Of a stretch of 9,238 nucleotides of DNA, positions 1-7,512 are shown in pieces. Position numbers and translations under genes: made by a program. The DNA lies in NCBI GenBank assembly GCA_913056245.1, contig CAJXME010000028.1, positions 1-9,238 of the forward strand, given 5' to 3'. Source of the DNA: an uncultured Alphaproteobacteria bacterium (GTDB lineage Bacteria; Pseudomonadota; Alphaproteobacteria; Puniceispirillales; UBA1172). The notes beneath the pieces are model-generated. The model searched no databases and was not told the DNA's origin. It worked only from the letters and a program-made list of their open reading frames with translations. Numbering within the stretch: position 1 is the first letter of the stretch; each line of letters begins with the position of its first letter.

Positions 1-201
1 AAACAAGTCGACACCCATGTTTTGTCTGATTTTGGCAAAGACGAAATGAAACAATGGGTCACCCCCCTCATCGATTGCATGGCGAGCGAGATTGATCGCC
101 TGTTCGACGGCGATGAAGCCGAAAATAATTTCACCACTGCGGTGGCGCGGTTTTGCCCGCCGCCTTCAGCCTCAACACCAGACACGGCAGATCAGGATTA
201 A
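1..201 (+). CDS. pth: Peptidyl-tRNA hydrolase, C-terminal end (partial)
   Basis: An open frame enters from the left edge and stops with TAA, giving 66 C-terminal residues. The segment HVLSDFGKDEMKQW followed by an acidic helix (LIDCMASEIDRLFDGDEAEN) fits the end of bacterial Pth, where a VLxxF element precedes the last helices. Pth cleaves the ester bond of peptidyl-tRNAs released from stalled ribosomes and so recycles tRNA in the cytoplasm. The catalytic His, Asn and Asp residues lie outside the window and cannot be checked. The last 18 or so residues, rich in Pro, Ser and Thr, look like a poorly conserved tail. The ychF start lies 3 nt after the stop, the well-known pth-ychF arrangement, which supports this call for a short fragment. 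Confidence 0.82.
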   Translation, partial: KQVDTHVLSDFGKDEMKQWVTPLIDCMASEIDRLFDGDEAENNFTTAVARFCPPPSASTPDTADQD

Positions 202-204
202 ACC

Positions 205-1305
205 ATGGGATTCAATTGCGGTATTGTTGGCCTTCCGAATGTTGGCAAATCAACCCTTTTCAACGCCTTGACCGAAAGCGCGGCGGCGGATGCGGCCAAT
301 TATCCGTTTTGCACGATCGAACCGAATACTGGCCGGGTTGCGGTGCCTGATCCGCGACTGGAGAAATTAGCGGCCATCGCCAAATCCGCGCAAATCCTGC
401 CGACGCAACTTGAGTTTGTTGATATCGCCGGGCTTGTGCGCGGCGCCAGCAAAGGTGAAGGTCTTGGCAATCAGTTTTTAGGCAATATCCGAGAAGTCGA
501 TGCCATTGCCCATGTTCTGCGCTGTTTTGATGACGAGAACATCACCCATGTCGATGGCGGGATTGATCCCATCCGTGACGCGGATACCGTCGATACGGAA
601 TTGATGCTGTCAGATTTGGACTCGCTGGAAAAGCGGATGGCCAATCTGACCAAAAAAGCCCGCGGCCAAGACAAAGACGCCAAAGCCATGCTGGCGCTGA
701 TGGAAAAACTTTATCAAGGTCTTTCCGATGGCAAGCCTGCGCGCGCGGTCGAAGGCCTGACGGATTTAGAAAAAGCCAGTTTGCCCTCAATGCAATTGAT
801 CACAGCAAAGCCTGTTCTCTATGTGTGCAACGTCGATGAAGGCGATGCCGCAACGGGCAATGCGCTGACCGAACGAGTCGCTGAACGCGCCGCCGAAGAA
901 GACGCCGCATATGTGATTGTTTCCGCCGCCATTGAAAGCGAGATCATCGCCCTTGATGACGCTGAGAAAAAGGAATTCTTGAGCGATTTGGGTCTTGAAG
1001 AAGCGGGATTGGCGCGGATGATCCGAGCAGGCTATGGGCTTTTGGATTTGCTCACCTTCTTTACGGTTGGCCCCAAAGAAGCCCGCGCTTGGACCGTGCG
1101 CGAAGGCGCGAAAGCCCCTCAAGCGGCTGGCGTGATTCACACCGATTTTGAACGTGGTTTTATCCGCGCTGAGACCATTTCCTATAATGATTACATCGCT
1201 TGCAATGGTGAGTCTGGCGCGCGAGACGCGGGCAAACTTCGGATTGAAGGGTCAGATTATAAAGTCGTCGATGGCGACGTCTTCCATTTCCGCTTTAACG
1301 TCTAA
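205..1305 (+). CDS. ychF: Redox-regulated ATPase YchF (OLA1 type)
   Basis: A 366-residue Obg-related P-loop ATPase of full family length. Visible motifs are the P-loop GLPNVGKST at residues 9-17, the switch region NYPFCTIEPN at 32-41, and the G3 element DIAGLV at 73-78 followed by RGASKGEGLGNQFL. The G4 position reads NVDE (209-212) instead of NKxD, the change that gives YchF proteins ATP rather than GTP preference. A coiled-coil insertion lies around residues 130-190, and the C-terminal TGS domain includes FFTVGPKEARAW and HTDFERGFIRAE. YchF binds ribosomes and is linked to oxidative-stress responses and translation of certain mRNAs. The start is the ATG 3 nt after the pth stop, with a Shine-Dalgarno-like AGGA inside the end of pth, which suggests coupled translation. 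No clear terminator follows; the gene converges on a small minus-strand gene 14 nt away. Confidence 0.97.
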   Translation: MGFNCGIVGLPNVGKSTLFNALTESAAADAANYPFCTIEPNTGRVAVPDPRLEKLAAIAKSAQILPTQLEFVDIAGLVRGASKGEGLGNQFLGNIREVDAIAHVLRCFDDENITHVDGGIDPIRDADTVDTELMLSDLDSLEKRMANLTKKARGQDKDAKAMLALMEKLYQGLSDGKPARAVEGLTDLEKASLPSMQLITAKPVLYVCNVDEGDAATGNALTERVAERAAEEDAAYVIVSAAIESEIIALDDAEKKEFLSDLGLEEAGLARMIRAGYGLLDLLTFFTVGPKEARAWTVREGAKAPQAAGVIHTDFERGFIRAETISYNDYIACNGESGARDAGKLRIEGSDYKVVDGDVFHFRFNV

Positions 1306-1319
1306 GCAAGACGCGAGGA

Positions 1320-1553
1320 TTATCGGATCGCGTTGGATTTTCGAACGCTTCGTTTTTCTTTGCGCATTTTGGTGATGGCTTTGGCTTTGCCCAAGGTCAT
1401 GCAATCGGGGCAAACGCATTTCCCCGCCAGATCAAAACTGTCGCGCATATTCGGCAAATTCATGCACCAGCACGATCGCCCTTCCGTTGACCCGCAATTA
1501 AACGACGTGCCACATTCTTCGCAGGTTAATTTTTGGATGGTTCCTTGAGGCAT
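1320..1553 (-). CDS. Small cysteine-rich CWC-family protein, putative zinc binder
   Basis: A 77-residue protein with eight cysteines at positions 11, 14, 20, 28, 30, 46, 48 and 51. The pattern CxxC, FxC, CWC, then CxCPxC is that of the bacterial 'cysteine-rich CWC' family, whose members are small proteins of unknown role. The cysteine pairs suggest one or two structural metal sites, probably zinc; this is inferred from the pattern. The last 22 residues are strongly basic (KAKAITKMRKEKRSVRKSN), which could mean nucleic-acid or ribosome contact. The ATG is preceded by AAAGAGGG at suitable spacing. The gene lies just beyond the bc1 operon terminator in the same direction, so it probably has its own weak promoter in the 1554-1617 interval, where I see no convincing hexamers. 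It is convergent with ychF. Confidence 0.8.
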   Translation of the reverse strand: MPQGTIQKLTCEECGTSFNCGSTEGRSCWCMNLPNMRDSFDLAGKCVCPDCMTLGKAKAITKMRKEKRSVRKSNAIR

Positions 1554-1617
1554 GATGACCCTCTTTCGTCATGGTCTTGCCCAAGCGTGATTGAAATTTC
1601 CGAATGACGCAATAAAA

Positions 1618-1641
1618 AAAGCCCGGCCTAGGCCGGGCTTT
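1618..1641 (-). terminator. Rho-independent terminator of the petABC operon
   Basis: A perfect 24-bp palindrome with GC core GCCCGGCC-TA-GGCCGGGC and three flanking A:T pairs. On the minus strand it is followed by a run of seven T residues, the canonical intrinsic terminator. It begins 17 bases after the cytochrome c1 stop codon. On the plus strand the trailing T tract is short (TTTCT), so action is mainly leftward, though weak bidirectional activity is possible. Confidence 0.93.
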
Positions 1642-1658
1642 CTGAAATCGATCAGGTC

Positions 1659-2435
1659 TTATTTTTTAACGTCAGACCAAACGTAGCGCATCGAACCGTA
1701 GGACACAAAGCACATGACCAGCAGGAACGCCATGGCGGCAATCCCCGTGCGCTTGCGGGTTTCCATTTCGGGTTCCGCGGTCCAAGCCAAGAAGGTCACG
1801 ACATCGGCTGAAAGACCTTCCATCGACGTGTCACCTTCACCAGCCAAAGAGACATCACCGCCATAGATCGGCTGCGGCATCGCAATCATATGACCGCTGT
1901 AAGCGCTGTTGTAATGCATGCCGTCAGGAACGGTCATGTCCGATGGCGCTTCACCATAACCAACCAGCAGGCTGTAGAGGTAGTTTGCGCCATTCGGACG
2001 CGCCTTTACGATCAAAGACAGGTCAGGGGGATACGCCCCACCATTGCCCGCGCGCGCGGCGTTTTCATTGGGGAATGGGTTGGGGAAACGATCCGCTGGA
2101 ATGCCGGGGCGAGCGAACATTTCACCATCTTCATTCGGCCCGTCTTGGACTTCGTATTCAGCCGCAATGGCTTTGATTTCAGCCTCGTTATACCCCAGAT
2201 CAGCGAGGTTACGGAACGCGATGTAATCAAGACCATGACAGCCGGAACAGACTTCCCGATAGACTTGGAAGCCACGCTGAAGCGCGCCTTTATCGAAACT
2301 GCCGAAAGGGCCAGAGAAGGACCAATCCCGCTCAACGATCTGACCGCCAGCACCAGCCGCTAACGCGACGGAACCGCTCATCATCAGACCAGCAACAGCA
2401 CTAAGCCCGAGGGTAAGAATATTGAATTTACGCAT
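1659..2435 (-). CDS. petC: Cytochrome c1, heme-c subunit of the bc1 complex
   Basis: A 258-residue periplasmic, membrane-anchored cytochrome that passes electrons from the Rieske protein to soluble cytochrome c. The N-terminal signal peptide (about residues 1-27) has a charged MRK start, a hydrophobic core and an ALAAG cleavage region. The covalent heme motif CSGCH is at 63-67, followed by the conserved [10 protein letters not shown]. The PPDLS element is at 136-140 and the likely sixth heme ligand is Met186 in HMIAMPQP. One C-terminal transmembrane helix ([20 protein letters not shown]) ends in a basic VKK tail. The chosen ATG gives a proper signal peptide and follows GGGAGAA; an upstream in-frame ATG at 2480 would add 15 unrelated residues that would block the signal. 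The start overlaps the petB stop by 8 nt in another frame, so translation is probably coupled. Confidence 0.97.
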   Translation of the reverse strand: MRKFNILTLGLSAVAGLMMSGSVALAAGAGGQIVERDWSFSGPFGSFDKGALQRGFQVYREVCSGCHGLDYIAFRNLADLGYNEAEIKAIAAEYEVQDGPNEDGEMFARPGIPADRFPNPFPNENAARAGNGGAYPPDLSLIVKARPNGANYLYSLLVGYGEAPSDMTVPDGMHYNSAYSGHMIAMPQPIYGGDVSLAGEGDTSMEGLSADVVTFLAWTAEPEMETRKRTGIAAMAFLLVMCFVSYGSMRYVWSDVKK

Positions 2436-3684
2436 TGGGCTTCTCCCGAGGTGCAGATGACCCGGCCATGGCCGCCCCACCCATCACTGGTGTGGAAATC
2501 GACTGTGGCAATGGGCGTGTTTTTTCAACGAGCGACAGCATTGGTAGAACGATCAGGAAATGGAAGAAATACCATGCTGTGGCCAAGCGTGACAGGATCA
2601 CATAAATGCCTTCCGCTGGTTTGGCGCCAAGCCATCCCAAAAGCACGCAATCCGCCAAGAGCAACCAGAAGAAAATCTTGAAGACCGGGCGGAAGCGGCC
2701 TGAACGCACAGGTGAACGATCCAGCCAAGGCAGAACAAACAGAACAGCAATCGCGCCAAACATGAACAGCACGCCGCCCAATTTGTCAGGGATCGCCCGC
2801 AAGATCGCGTAGAATGGCAGGAAGTACCATTCCGGCACAATATGCGCAGGCGTCTGAAGTGGGTTTGCTGGAATGTAGTTGTCCGGATGCCCCAAGAAGT
2901 TGGGATAGAAGAAAATTGCCGACGCAAAGATCGTCAAGAATACCATCGCCCCAAACATATCTTTGGTGGTGTAGTAAGGGTGGAATGGCAGGGTGTCTTG
3001 ATTGCCGTTCACATCAATCCCAAGAGGGTTGTTCGAACCAAAGCGGTGCAGGGCAATAATATGCAGGATCACCACGCCAACAATCAAAAATGGCATCAGG
3101 TAATGCAGCGCAAAGAAGCGGCTCAGCGTTGGGTTATCAACGGAAAACCCGCCCCAAAGCCAGATCACAATGCTCTCACCAATCCCGGGGATCGCTGAGA
3201 ACAAATTGGTGATCACCGTGGCGCCCCAGAAACTCATCTGACCCCAAGGCAAGACATAGCCCATGAAGGCGGTAGCCATCATCAACAACAGGATGACCAC
3301 ACCAAGAATCCAGAGCAATTCCCGGGGGGCTTTATAGGAACCATAATAAAGGCCGCGGAAAATATGGATATACACCACAATAAAGAAGAAACTGGCGCCG
3401 TTCATATGAATGTAACGGATCAACCAACCTTGGTTAACGTCACGCATGATCCGCTCAACCGATTGGAAAGCATGATCAACATGAGGCGTGTAATGCATGG
3501 CCAAAATAATGCCCGTGACGATCATCGTCACCAGCGCAAGACCCGCAAGAGACCCAAGATTCCAAAGATAGTTCAAATTCTTCGGCGTTGGATATTCATG
3601 CAATTCATGGTGCATAAAACTGAAAACAGGGAGACGATGGTCAATCCACCGCACCACTGGGCTTTTGAATTTCTGTGTCTGCAT
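2428..3684 (-). CDS. petB: Cytochrome b subunit of the bc1 complex
   Basis: A 418-residue, roughly eight-helix membrane protein that holds both b hemes and the quinol oxidation and quinone reduction sites of complex III. The four heme ligands are visible as two pairs each 14 residues apart: His93/His107 in the helix [16 protein letters not shown], and His194/His208 in [17 protein letters not shown]. The Qo-site PEWY motif is at 284-287, and [13 protein letters not shown] (142-154) is the usual cd1-region signature. The C-terminal 25 or so residues form a Gly/Ala/Ser/Pro-rich cytoplasmic tail. A GGAG ribosome site precedes the ATG, and only 14 nt separate it from the petA stop. Unlike the fused cytochrome b/c1 gene (fbcH) of Bradyrhizobium, b and c1 are separate overlapping genes here. 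Confidence 0.98.
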   Translation of the reverse strand: MQTQKFKSPVVRWIDHRLPVFSFMHHELHEYPTPKNLNYLWNLGSLAGLALVTMIVTGIILAMHYTPHVDHAFQSVERIMRDVNQGWLIRYIHMNGASFFFIVVYIHIFRGLYYGSYKAPRELLWILGVVILLLMMATAFMGYVLPWGQMSFWGATVITNLFSAIPGIGESIVIWLWGGFSVDNPTLSRFFALHYLMPFLIVGVVILHIIALHRFGSNNPLGIDVNGNQDTLPFHPYYTTKDMFGAMVFLTIFASAIFFYPNFLGHPDNYIPANPLQTPAHIVPEWYFLPFYAILRAIPDKLGGVLFMFGAIAVLFVLPWLDRSPVRSGRFRPVFKIFFWLLLADCVLLGWLGAKPAEGIYVILSRLATAWYFFHFLIVLPMLSLVEKTRPLPQSISTPVMGGAAMAGSSAPREKPNA

Positions 3685-3698
3685 TGGTTTATCTCCAA

Positions 3699-4229
3699 TC
3701 AGCCGATTTTAATGACATTATCAGAAACGAAGGCGTAAGGCGGCACTTCAAGATTGGTTGGCGCAGGTCCTTTGCGGATGCGGCCTGAAGTGTCGTAATG
3801 CGAACCATGGCATGGGCAGAACCAGCCGTTGAAATCACCTTTGACTTCACCGATTTTCTGCCCCAGCGGAACGCAGCCCAAATGGGTGCAAATGCCTTGG
3901 ATGACGAGCAATTCAGGCTTCTGAACGCGATCAGCGTCCGATTCCGGATCGCGCAAATCGTCAATCACCGTGTCATTCGCGGCGGCGATTTCATCAGCGG
4001 TTCGATGACGAATAAAGACTGGCTTGCCCCGCCATTTCACGGTGATCGCTTGGCCTTCCGCCAAAGCGCCGATATTGACTTCGATGGACGCGAGCGCCAG
4101 CGTATCCGCGGCAGGATTCATCTGATTGATTAATGGATAAGCGACCGCACCAGCGCCAACTGCCATCATGGTGTTGGATGCGACAACAATAAAATCGCGG
4201 CGGCCTTTGTTTTCAGCGGTATCGGACAT
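3699..4229 (-). CDS. petA: Rieske iron-sulfur subunit of the bc1 complex
   Basis: A 176-residue ubiquinol-cytochrome c reductase iron-sulfur protein. An N-terminal twin-arginine motif RRDF (10-13) precedes one hydrophobic helix, about residues 14-34, that acts as uncleaved Tat signal and membrane anchor. The [2Fe-2S] site is complete: CTHLGC at 114-119 and CPCHGSHYD at 138-146. By family knowledge Cys114, His116, Cys138 and His141 are ligands, and Cys119 with Cys140 forms the stabilising disulfide. The segment after the cluster, [17 protein letters not shown], is also typical. The ATG at 4229 follows AAGGGGG at good spacing; an in-frame TTG 15 nt upstream lacks such a site and would add five residues. 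First gene of the bc1 operon, with a promoter-like element directly upstream. Confidence 0.97.
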   Translation of the reverse strand: MSDTAENKGRRDFIVVASNTMMAVGAGAVAYPLINQMNPAADTLALASIEVNIGALAEGQAITVKWRGKPVFIRHRTADEIAAANDTVIDDLRDPESDADRVQKPELLVIQGICTHLGCVPLGQKIGEVKGDFNGWFCPCHGSHYDTSGRIRKGPAPTNLEVPPYAFVSDNVIKIG

Positions 4230-4267
4230 GGTTCCCCCTTGCAATACCCGTCAATAAAATTGACTTA

Positions 4268-4296
4268 TTTATATCTGGACAGTCCCTGTGTTCCAA
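4268..4296 (-). promoter_or_regulatory. Candidate sigma-70 promoter for petABC
   Basis: On the minus strand TTGGAA (-35, bases 4291-4296) and TATAAA (-10, bases 4268-4273) are separated by exactly 17 nt. Transcription would start around 4260, giving a leader of about 30 nt before the petA ATG. This would let the bc1 genes be expressed independently of the upstream hemF run. No recognised regulator site is evident in the 125-base hemF-petA spacer. Confidence 0.6.
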
Positions 4297-4354
4297 GGAT
4301 TTTATCCCCGAAACACGGCTTTAATCATCACCCTGCGACCAATTGTCCTAAACT

Positions 4355-5251
4355 CTAAGGCCAACGGACTTCGGGCGGCATCGACATCAAGATGGCTTCG
4401 ACATTGCCGCCGGTTTTCAAGCCAAACATGGTGCCGCGATCATAAAGCAGGTTAAATTCGACATAGCGGCCACGGCGCACCAATTGATGATGCCGATCTT
4501 CTTCGGTGAAGGGTGTTTCCATCCGCCGCCGCACCAATTGCGGGTAAATCGACAAAAACGCTTGGCCAACATCACGGGTGAAGGCAAATTCGCCGTCATA
4601 ATCCCCTTCGTCTAAATAATCATAGAAGATGCCGCCCGCGCCCCTCGGCTCATCGCGATGCTTGAGGTAGAAATACTCATCGCACCATTTTTTGAAATCA
4701 GCGTAGTAATGCGGTTGATGCCGATCGCAAGCCACCTCCAATTCACTATGGAAATCCGCGATATCGTCATCAAAAGGTATGATCGGCGTCAGATCAGCGC
4801 CGCCCCCAAACCAGCGTTTGCCCGCCTCACCGCCAGCGTTCAAATAGCGGGTGTTCATGTGAACCGCCGGCACGAACGGGTTGCGCATATGCGCCACCAA
4901 TGAAATGCCGCTTGCCCAAAAACTGGGGTCTTGATCGGTTCCGGGGATTTGACCGCGAAATTCTGGGCTGAACTCGCCATGAACCGTTGAGACATTCACC
5001 CCTACTTTTTCAAAAACAAGGCCATGCATAATCGACATCACCCCGCCGCCGCCTTCCGGCCGATCCCACGATTTGCGTTCAAATCGCCCGGCTTCGCCTG
5101 CATCGGGGTGAGACTTGGCGTAATCGTCTTCGATTTGCTCAAAGGCATCACAAATGCGATCCCGCAAATCAGCAAACCAAGCCGCCGCGTCATCGCGGCG
5201 TTGCGCGATCACCTCACCGTCAAGGGGGGAAGAATAATCGTTTTTACCCAT
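4355..5251 (-). CDS. hemF: Oxygen-dependent coproporphyrinogen III oxidase
   Basis: A 298-residue cytoplasmic enzyme that oxidatively decarboxylates two propionates of coproporphyrinogen III to vinyl groups, giving protoporphyrinogen IX, with O2 as acceptor. Landmarks are [11 protein letters not shown] (67-77), [22 protein letters not shown] (130-141), [10 protein letters not shown] (147-156) and the HemF signature at 187-211 ([13 protein letters not shown] then RGAGGIFYD). Near the C-terminus are [16 protein letters not shown] and [22 protein letters not shown]. The protein stops about 28 residues earlier than E. coli HemF; I recall a similar short end in other alphaproteobacterial HemF, so this is probably not a truncation. 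An AGGAG site precedes the ATG. It lies 62 nt after cca and directly before the bc1 operon, which needs heme b and heme c. Confidence 0.97.
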   Translation of the reverse strand: MGKNDYSSPLDGEVIAQRRDDAAAWFADLRDRICDAFEQIEDDYAKSHPDAGEAGRFERKSWDRPEGGGGVMSIMHGLVFEKVGVNVSTVHGEFSPEFRGQIPGTDQDPSFWASGISLVAHMRNPFVPAVHMNTRYLNAGGEAGKRWFGGGADLTPIIPFDDDIADFHSELEVACDRHQPHYYADFKKWCDEYFYLKHRDEPRGAGGIFYDYLDEGDYDGEFAFTRDVGQAFLSIYPQLVRRRMETPFTEEDRHHQLVRRGRYVEFNLLYDRGTMFGLKTGGNVEAILMSMPPEVRWP

Positions 5252-5313
5252 GATAATCTCCTGATCTGAAGCCAGACCTAACCGTTAATCGCGGGGGCGT
5301 CCAGCCTTTAGCA

Positions 5314-6543
5314 TCACAATCGGGCAAGCAAATCGTCGCGGCTGAAAGTAAAATCCGAATCAACCCAAATCGCTTCAAGACGATCAAGGGCGTCGCCAAT
5401 CGCTTCACCGGCGGTCATACCAGCCGATTTCAAATCAGCGCCGCGCAACGGGAAGACCGGCGGCTGCCAATCATATAAACGATTGAACACCGCTTCGCTG
5501 ACCCGCCGCGTCTGGCGCGCTTCGATCACGCCATAACGCCAGGCCAAGGATTCGCCAATCGCAAAACCGCCCGCGATGGGAGCCGATTGCTCGCGCCAAG
5601 CCGCTTGCTGCCAAGATGGGGGTGATGCCGTCACATCATGGGCAAAAGGCCTGGCCAAAGCCTTCATCTGCTTGCGCAATTTAACAGGCAAGCGCAACCG
5701 ATTCTGCAAGGCGGGCATGGCCTCCGCTGAAACAAGCGCGGCATAGCACACCGGCAATGGCAAGGCGCGTGGCAAAGACGCCAAGGCCGCCAGTGCTTCG
5801 ATTTGAAACCCCCATGGCGTCAAGACGCGATCAACCCCCGCATCAACCAAGGCCTTTAGCCCAGACGACGCCCCAAGCGGTAATAATTTTGCTAATTCCA
5901 TGGCTTGCCGCTCACCCGAAATCAAATCCAGATTGGCGGCATTGGCGCGGATCGCCCTCATTGCTTCCGGGTCAGGCTCGCCTTGACCAAACACCGCCTG
6001 AAACCGAAAGAACCTTAAAATCCGCAAGTAATCTTCGGCAATCCTTTGGCCCGCGTCACCGATAAACCGAACCCACCCAGCCACGAGGTCGCCCTCCCCG
6101 CCAAACGGATCAAAAAGCCGGCCTTCCGCATCCAGATAAAGGCTGTTGATGGTGAAATCACGCCTCGCCGCATCGCCATGCCAGTCATCGGTAAAAGCCA
6201 CCGTAGCGTGGCGGCCATCGGTGTCGAGGTCTGCGCGAAGCGTGGTTAATTCGACTTTCTGCATTGGATTCCGGCGATCCAAGACCGTGATCGTGCCGTG
6301 ATCAATGCCCGTGGGAATGACCTTTAGCCCAGCGTCTTCCAAGGTTTTTTGCGCGGCATCGGGGCGAAGCGTCATCGCCATATCAATATCAAGCGCATCA
6401 GGGAGGTCGCGCCCAATCAGCACATCGCGAACAATGCCGCCAACATACCGCGCTTCACCGCCCGCCTTACGGATCACCCCCAGAATTTGCTGACCCAAAG
6501 GAAGATCAAGAATGATCTGAAGGCGAGCGTGATCAACCGTCAT
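5314..6543 (-). CDS. cca: CCA tRNA nucleotidyltransferase (class II poly(A) polymerase-like)
   Basis: A 409-residue class II nucleotidyltransferase, expected to add or repair the 3' CCA end of tRNAs using CTP and ATP. The head domain shows VGGIVRD (34-40) and the catalytic DID pair (52-54). The NTP-selecting and neck regions show RRDFTIN (127-133), LFDPFGG (143-149) and the motif QRIAEDYLRILRFFRF (166-181). The C-terminal half is helical and less conserved, as usual for alphaproteobacterial members. A poly(A) polymerase role cannot be excluded from sequence alone, but CCA addition is the usual role of the single copy in this class. The ATG at 6543 follows GGAGG at about 9 nt; an in-frame ATG at 6573 would add an Arg-rich decapeptide with no family support. 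The start overlaps the upstream gene by 11 nt. Confidence 0.92.
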   Translation of the reverse strand: MTVDHARLQIILDLPLGQQILGVIRKAGGEARYVGGIVRDVLIGRDLPDALDIDMAMTLRPDAAQKTLEDAGLKVIPTGIDHGTITVLDRRNPMQKVELTTLRADLDTDGRHATVAFTDDWHGDAARRDFTINSLYLDAEGRLFDPFGGEGDLVAGWVRFIGDAGQRIAEDYLRILRFFRFQAVFGQGEPDPEAMRAIRANAANLDLISGERQAMELAKLLPLGASSGLKALVDAGVDRVLTPWGFQIEALAALASLPRALPLPVCYAALVSAEAMPALQNRLRLPVKLRKQMKALARPFAHDVTASPPSWQQAAWREQSAPIAGGFAIGESLAWRYGVIEARQTRRVSEAVFNRLYDWQPPVFPLRGADLKSAGMTAGEAIGDALDRLEAIWVDSDFTFSRDDLLARL

Positions 6544-6841
6544 GGTTTGCGCCCTCCGCCTCCTCGTTTTCAAAACGCCCGGGGTTGATTTGATTGCCGT
6601 CGATCACCGCCGGCTGATAGGCCGCATCCTTTGGCGCGCGTTCATAATCCGCCAGCAGAAACAGCCCCGCCATCAACACAAGAAGCCCCGCCAGCCAAGG
6701 GATAAGCCGCCGCCACCATTGCCCTTCTTTGGCAGCATCGACCAGCACTTCATCGGCATGGGGAGGTTTCGGCCGTGCCATCAACCACCCGATCAGCGCT
6801 CCCACCAAAATAGCCGCGATGATGATCAAATAGCGTGTCAT
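6533..6841 (-). CDS. DUF6111-like two-helix membrane protein, unknown function
   Basis: A 102-residue small membrane protein. Two hydrophobic helices are visible: residues 3-21 (RYLIIIAAILVGALIGWLM) and about 46-65 (LIPWLAGLLVLMAGLFLLAD). A charged linker between them contains WWRR. The C-terminal stretch AYQPAVIDGNQINPGRFE matches the 'YxPA-G-xxPGxFE' ending I associate with the alphaproteobacterial DUF6111 family, usually found next to cca. The assignment is from memory of the family pattern. Its start codon overlaps the NUDIX stop as ATGA and its end overlaps the cca start by 11 nt, so it is translated as part of this operon. The role is unknown; the tight coupling suggests co-production with the tRNA-end enzyme rather than any specific reaction. 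Confidence 0.78.
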   Translation of the reverse strand: MTRYLIIIAAILVGALIGWLMARPKPPHADEVLVDAAKEGQWWRRLIPWLAGLLVLMAGLFLLADYERAPKDAAYQPAVIDGNQINPGRFENEEAEGANHDG

Positions 6842-7470
6842 GCCGCCCCCAGATTATCATCATCTTTTGGCGCCACCCAGTCGTCACTCATCAAGGCCGA
6901 CCACTGCACAATCACTTTAGCCGTGGCGCCCCAGATGTATTCCTTGTCGTGGTCGATCACCCATGTTTTGTAATCGAGGCCATTATACTGACGCGGCTCT
7001 TGGCGGTGATGGCGACGCATCAATAAAGGGTGGAGTTTTTCCAATAAAATGCGATCCACCTCTTCGGGTTGCGGCGTCAAAACAGGGGTTGAGTTCACCA
7101 CCCCTAAGACCGGCGCGATGTGGTAATTCGCCGTGGTCAATACACTCGGCAGATGCCCCTTCACCGTCACGTGATCCGGGTGCAAGTCAATTTCTTCATG
7201 GGCTTCACGCAAAGCCGCCTCAGCAACCGTTTCCCCCGGTTCAATCGCGCCCCCCGGAAAACTGATTTGCCCCGCGTGATGGCGAAGATGCGACGCCCGT
7301 TTGGTCAAAATCACATGCCAATGACCATCGATTTCCATCAATGGGATCAGCACCGCAGACGCGCGCCGCCCTTCTGGCGCTGGCTCAGGGGTTTTGCCCA
7401 AAACGCCCGTGATGGCATCCAGAAAATCAACCCCTGTTGATGGGCTAATATGTTTATCCAATGGCGGCAT
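6838..7470 (-). CDS. NUDIX hydrolase, CoA pyrophosphatase type
   Basis: A 210-residue NUDIX protein. The NUDIX box runs from Gly74 to Leu96: G-x5-E80-x7-R88-E89-A-H-E92-E93-I-D-L. It is preceded by the CoA-pyrophosphatase extension LTKRASHLRHHAGQ (55-68) running into FPGG (71-74), which marks NudL/PCD1-like enzymes that split CoA into 3',5'-ADP and phosphopantetheine. The glycine usual near the end of the box is Asp95 here; the metal-binding glutamates are intact. WVIDHDKEYIWGATAKV is typical of the C-terminal helix of this subfamily. The start lacks a well-placed Shine-Dalgarno (AGCAGG abuts the ATG), but no in-frame upstream start exists. It lies 42 nt after DUF1285 and overlaps the next gene by 4 nt. 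CoA as substrate is inferred from the motif. Confidence 0.9.
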   Translation of the reverse strand: MPPLDKHISPSTGVDFLDAITGVLGKTPEPAPEGRRASAVLIPLMEIDGHWHVILTKRASHLRHHAGQISFPGGAIEPGETVAEAALREAHEEIDLHPDHVTVKGHLPSVLTTANYHIAPVLGVVNSTPVLTPQPEEVDRILLEKLHPLLMRRHHRQEPRQYNGLDYKTWVIDHDKEYIWGATAKVIVQWSALMSDDWVAPKDDDNLGAA

Positions 7471-7512
7471 CCTGCTTTGCTTTCTTTTTGGGACTCTCTC
7501 TTTATATAAGAT

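Noticed and set aside
1890..2363. A long plus-strand open frame (157 codons) within the cytochrome c1 gene
   Set aside because: It is fully antisense to a certain gene, has no family resemblance or membrane/motif logic, and is explained by codon bias of petC.
2435..2480. Upstream ATG extending cytochrome c1 by 15 residues
   Set aside because: It would bury the signal peptide; the downstream ATG gives a normal MRK signal start with a ribosome site.
4331..4345. Weak inverted repeat (CCTAAACTCTAAGG) after hemF as a terminator
   Set aside because: Arms are imperfect, AT-rich and lack a following T run on the minus strand.
4355..4360. Apparent C-terminal truncation or frameshift of hemF relative to E. 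coli
   Set aside because: The other frames past the stop do not restore the E. coli-like tail, and I recall the VRWP/VKWP ending as usual in alphaproteobacterial HemF.
5252..5313. Separate hemF promoter in the cca-hemF gap
   Set aside because: The best hexamers (TGGACG and TAGGTC) match consensus poorly.
6543..6573. Upstream ATG that would extend the CCA transferase by ten residues (Arg-rich)
   Set aside because: The extra residues lie inside the preceding gene and have no family support, while the ATG at 6543 has a GGAGG ribosome site.
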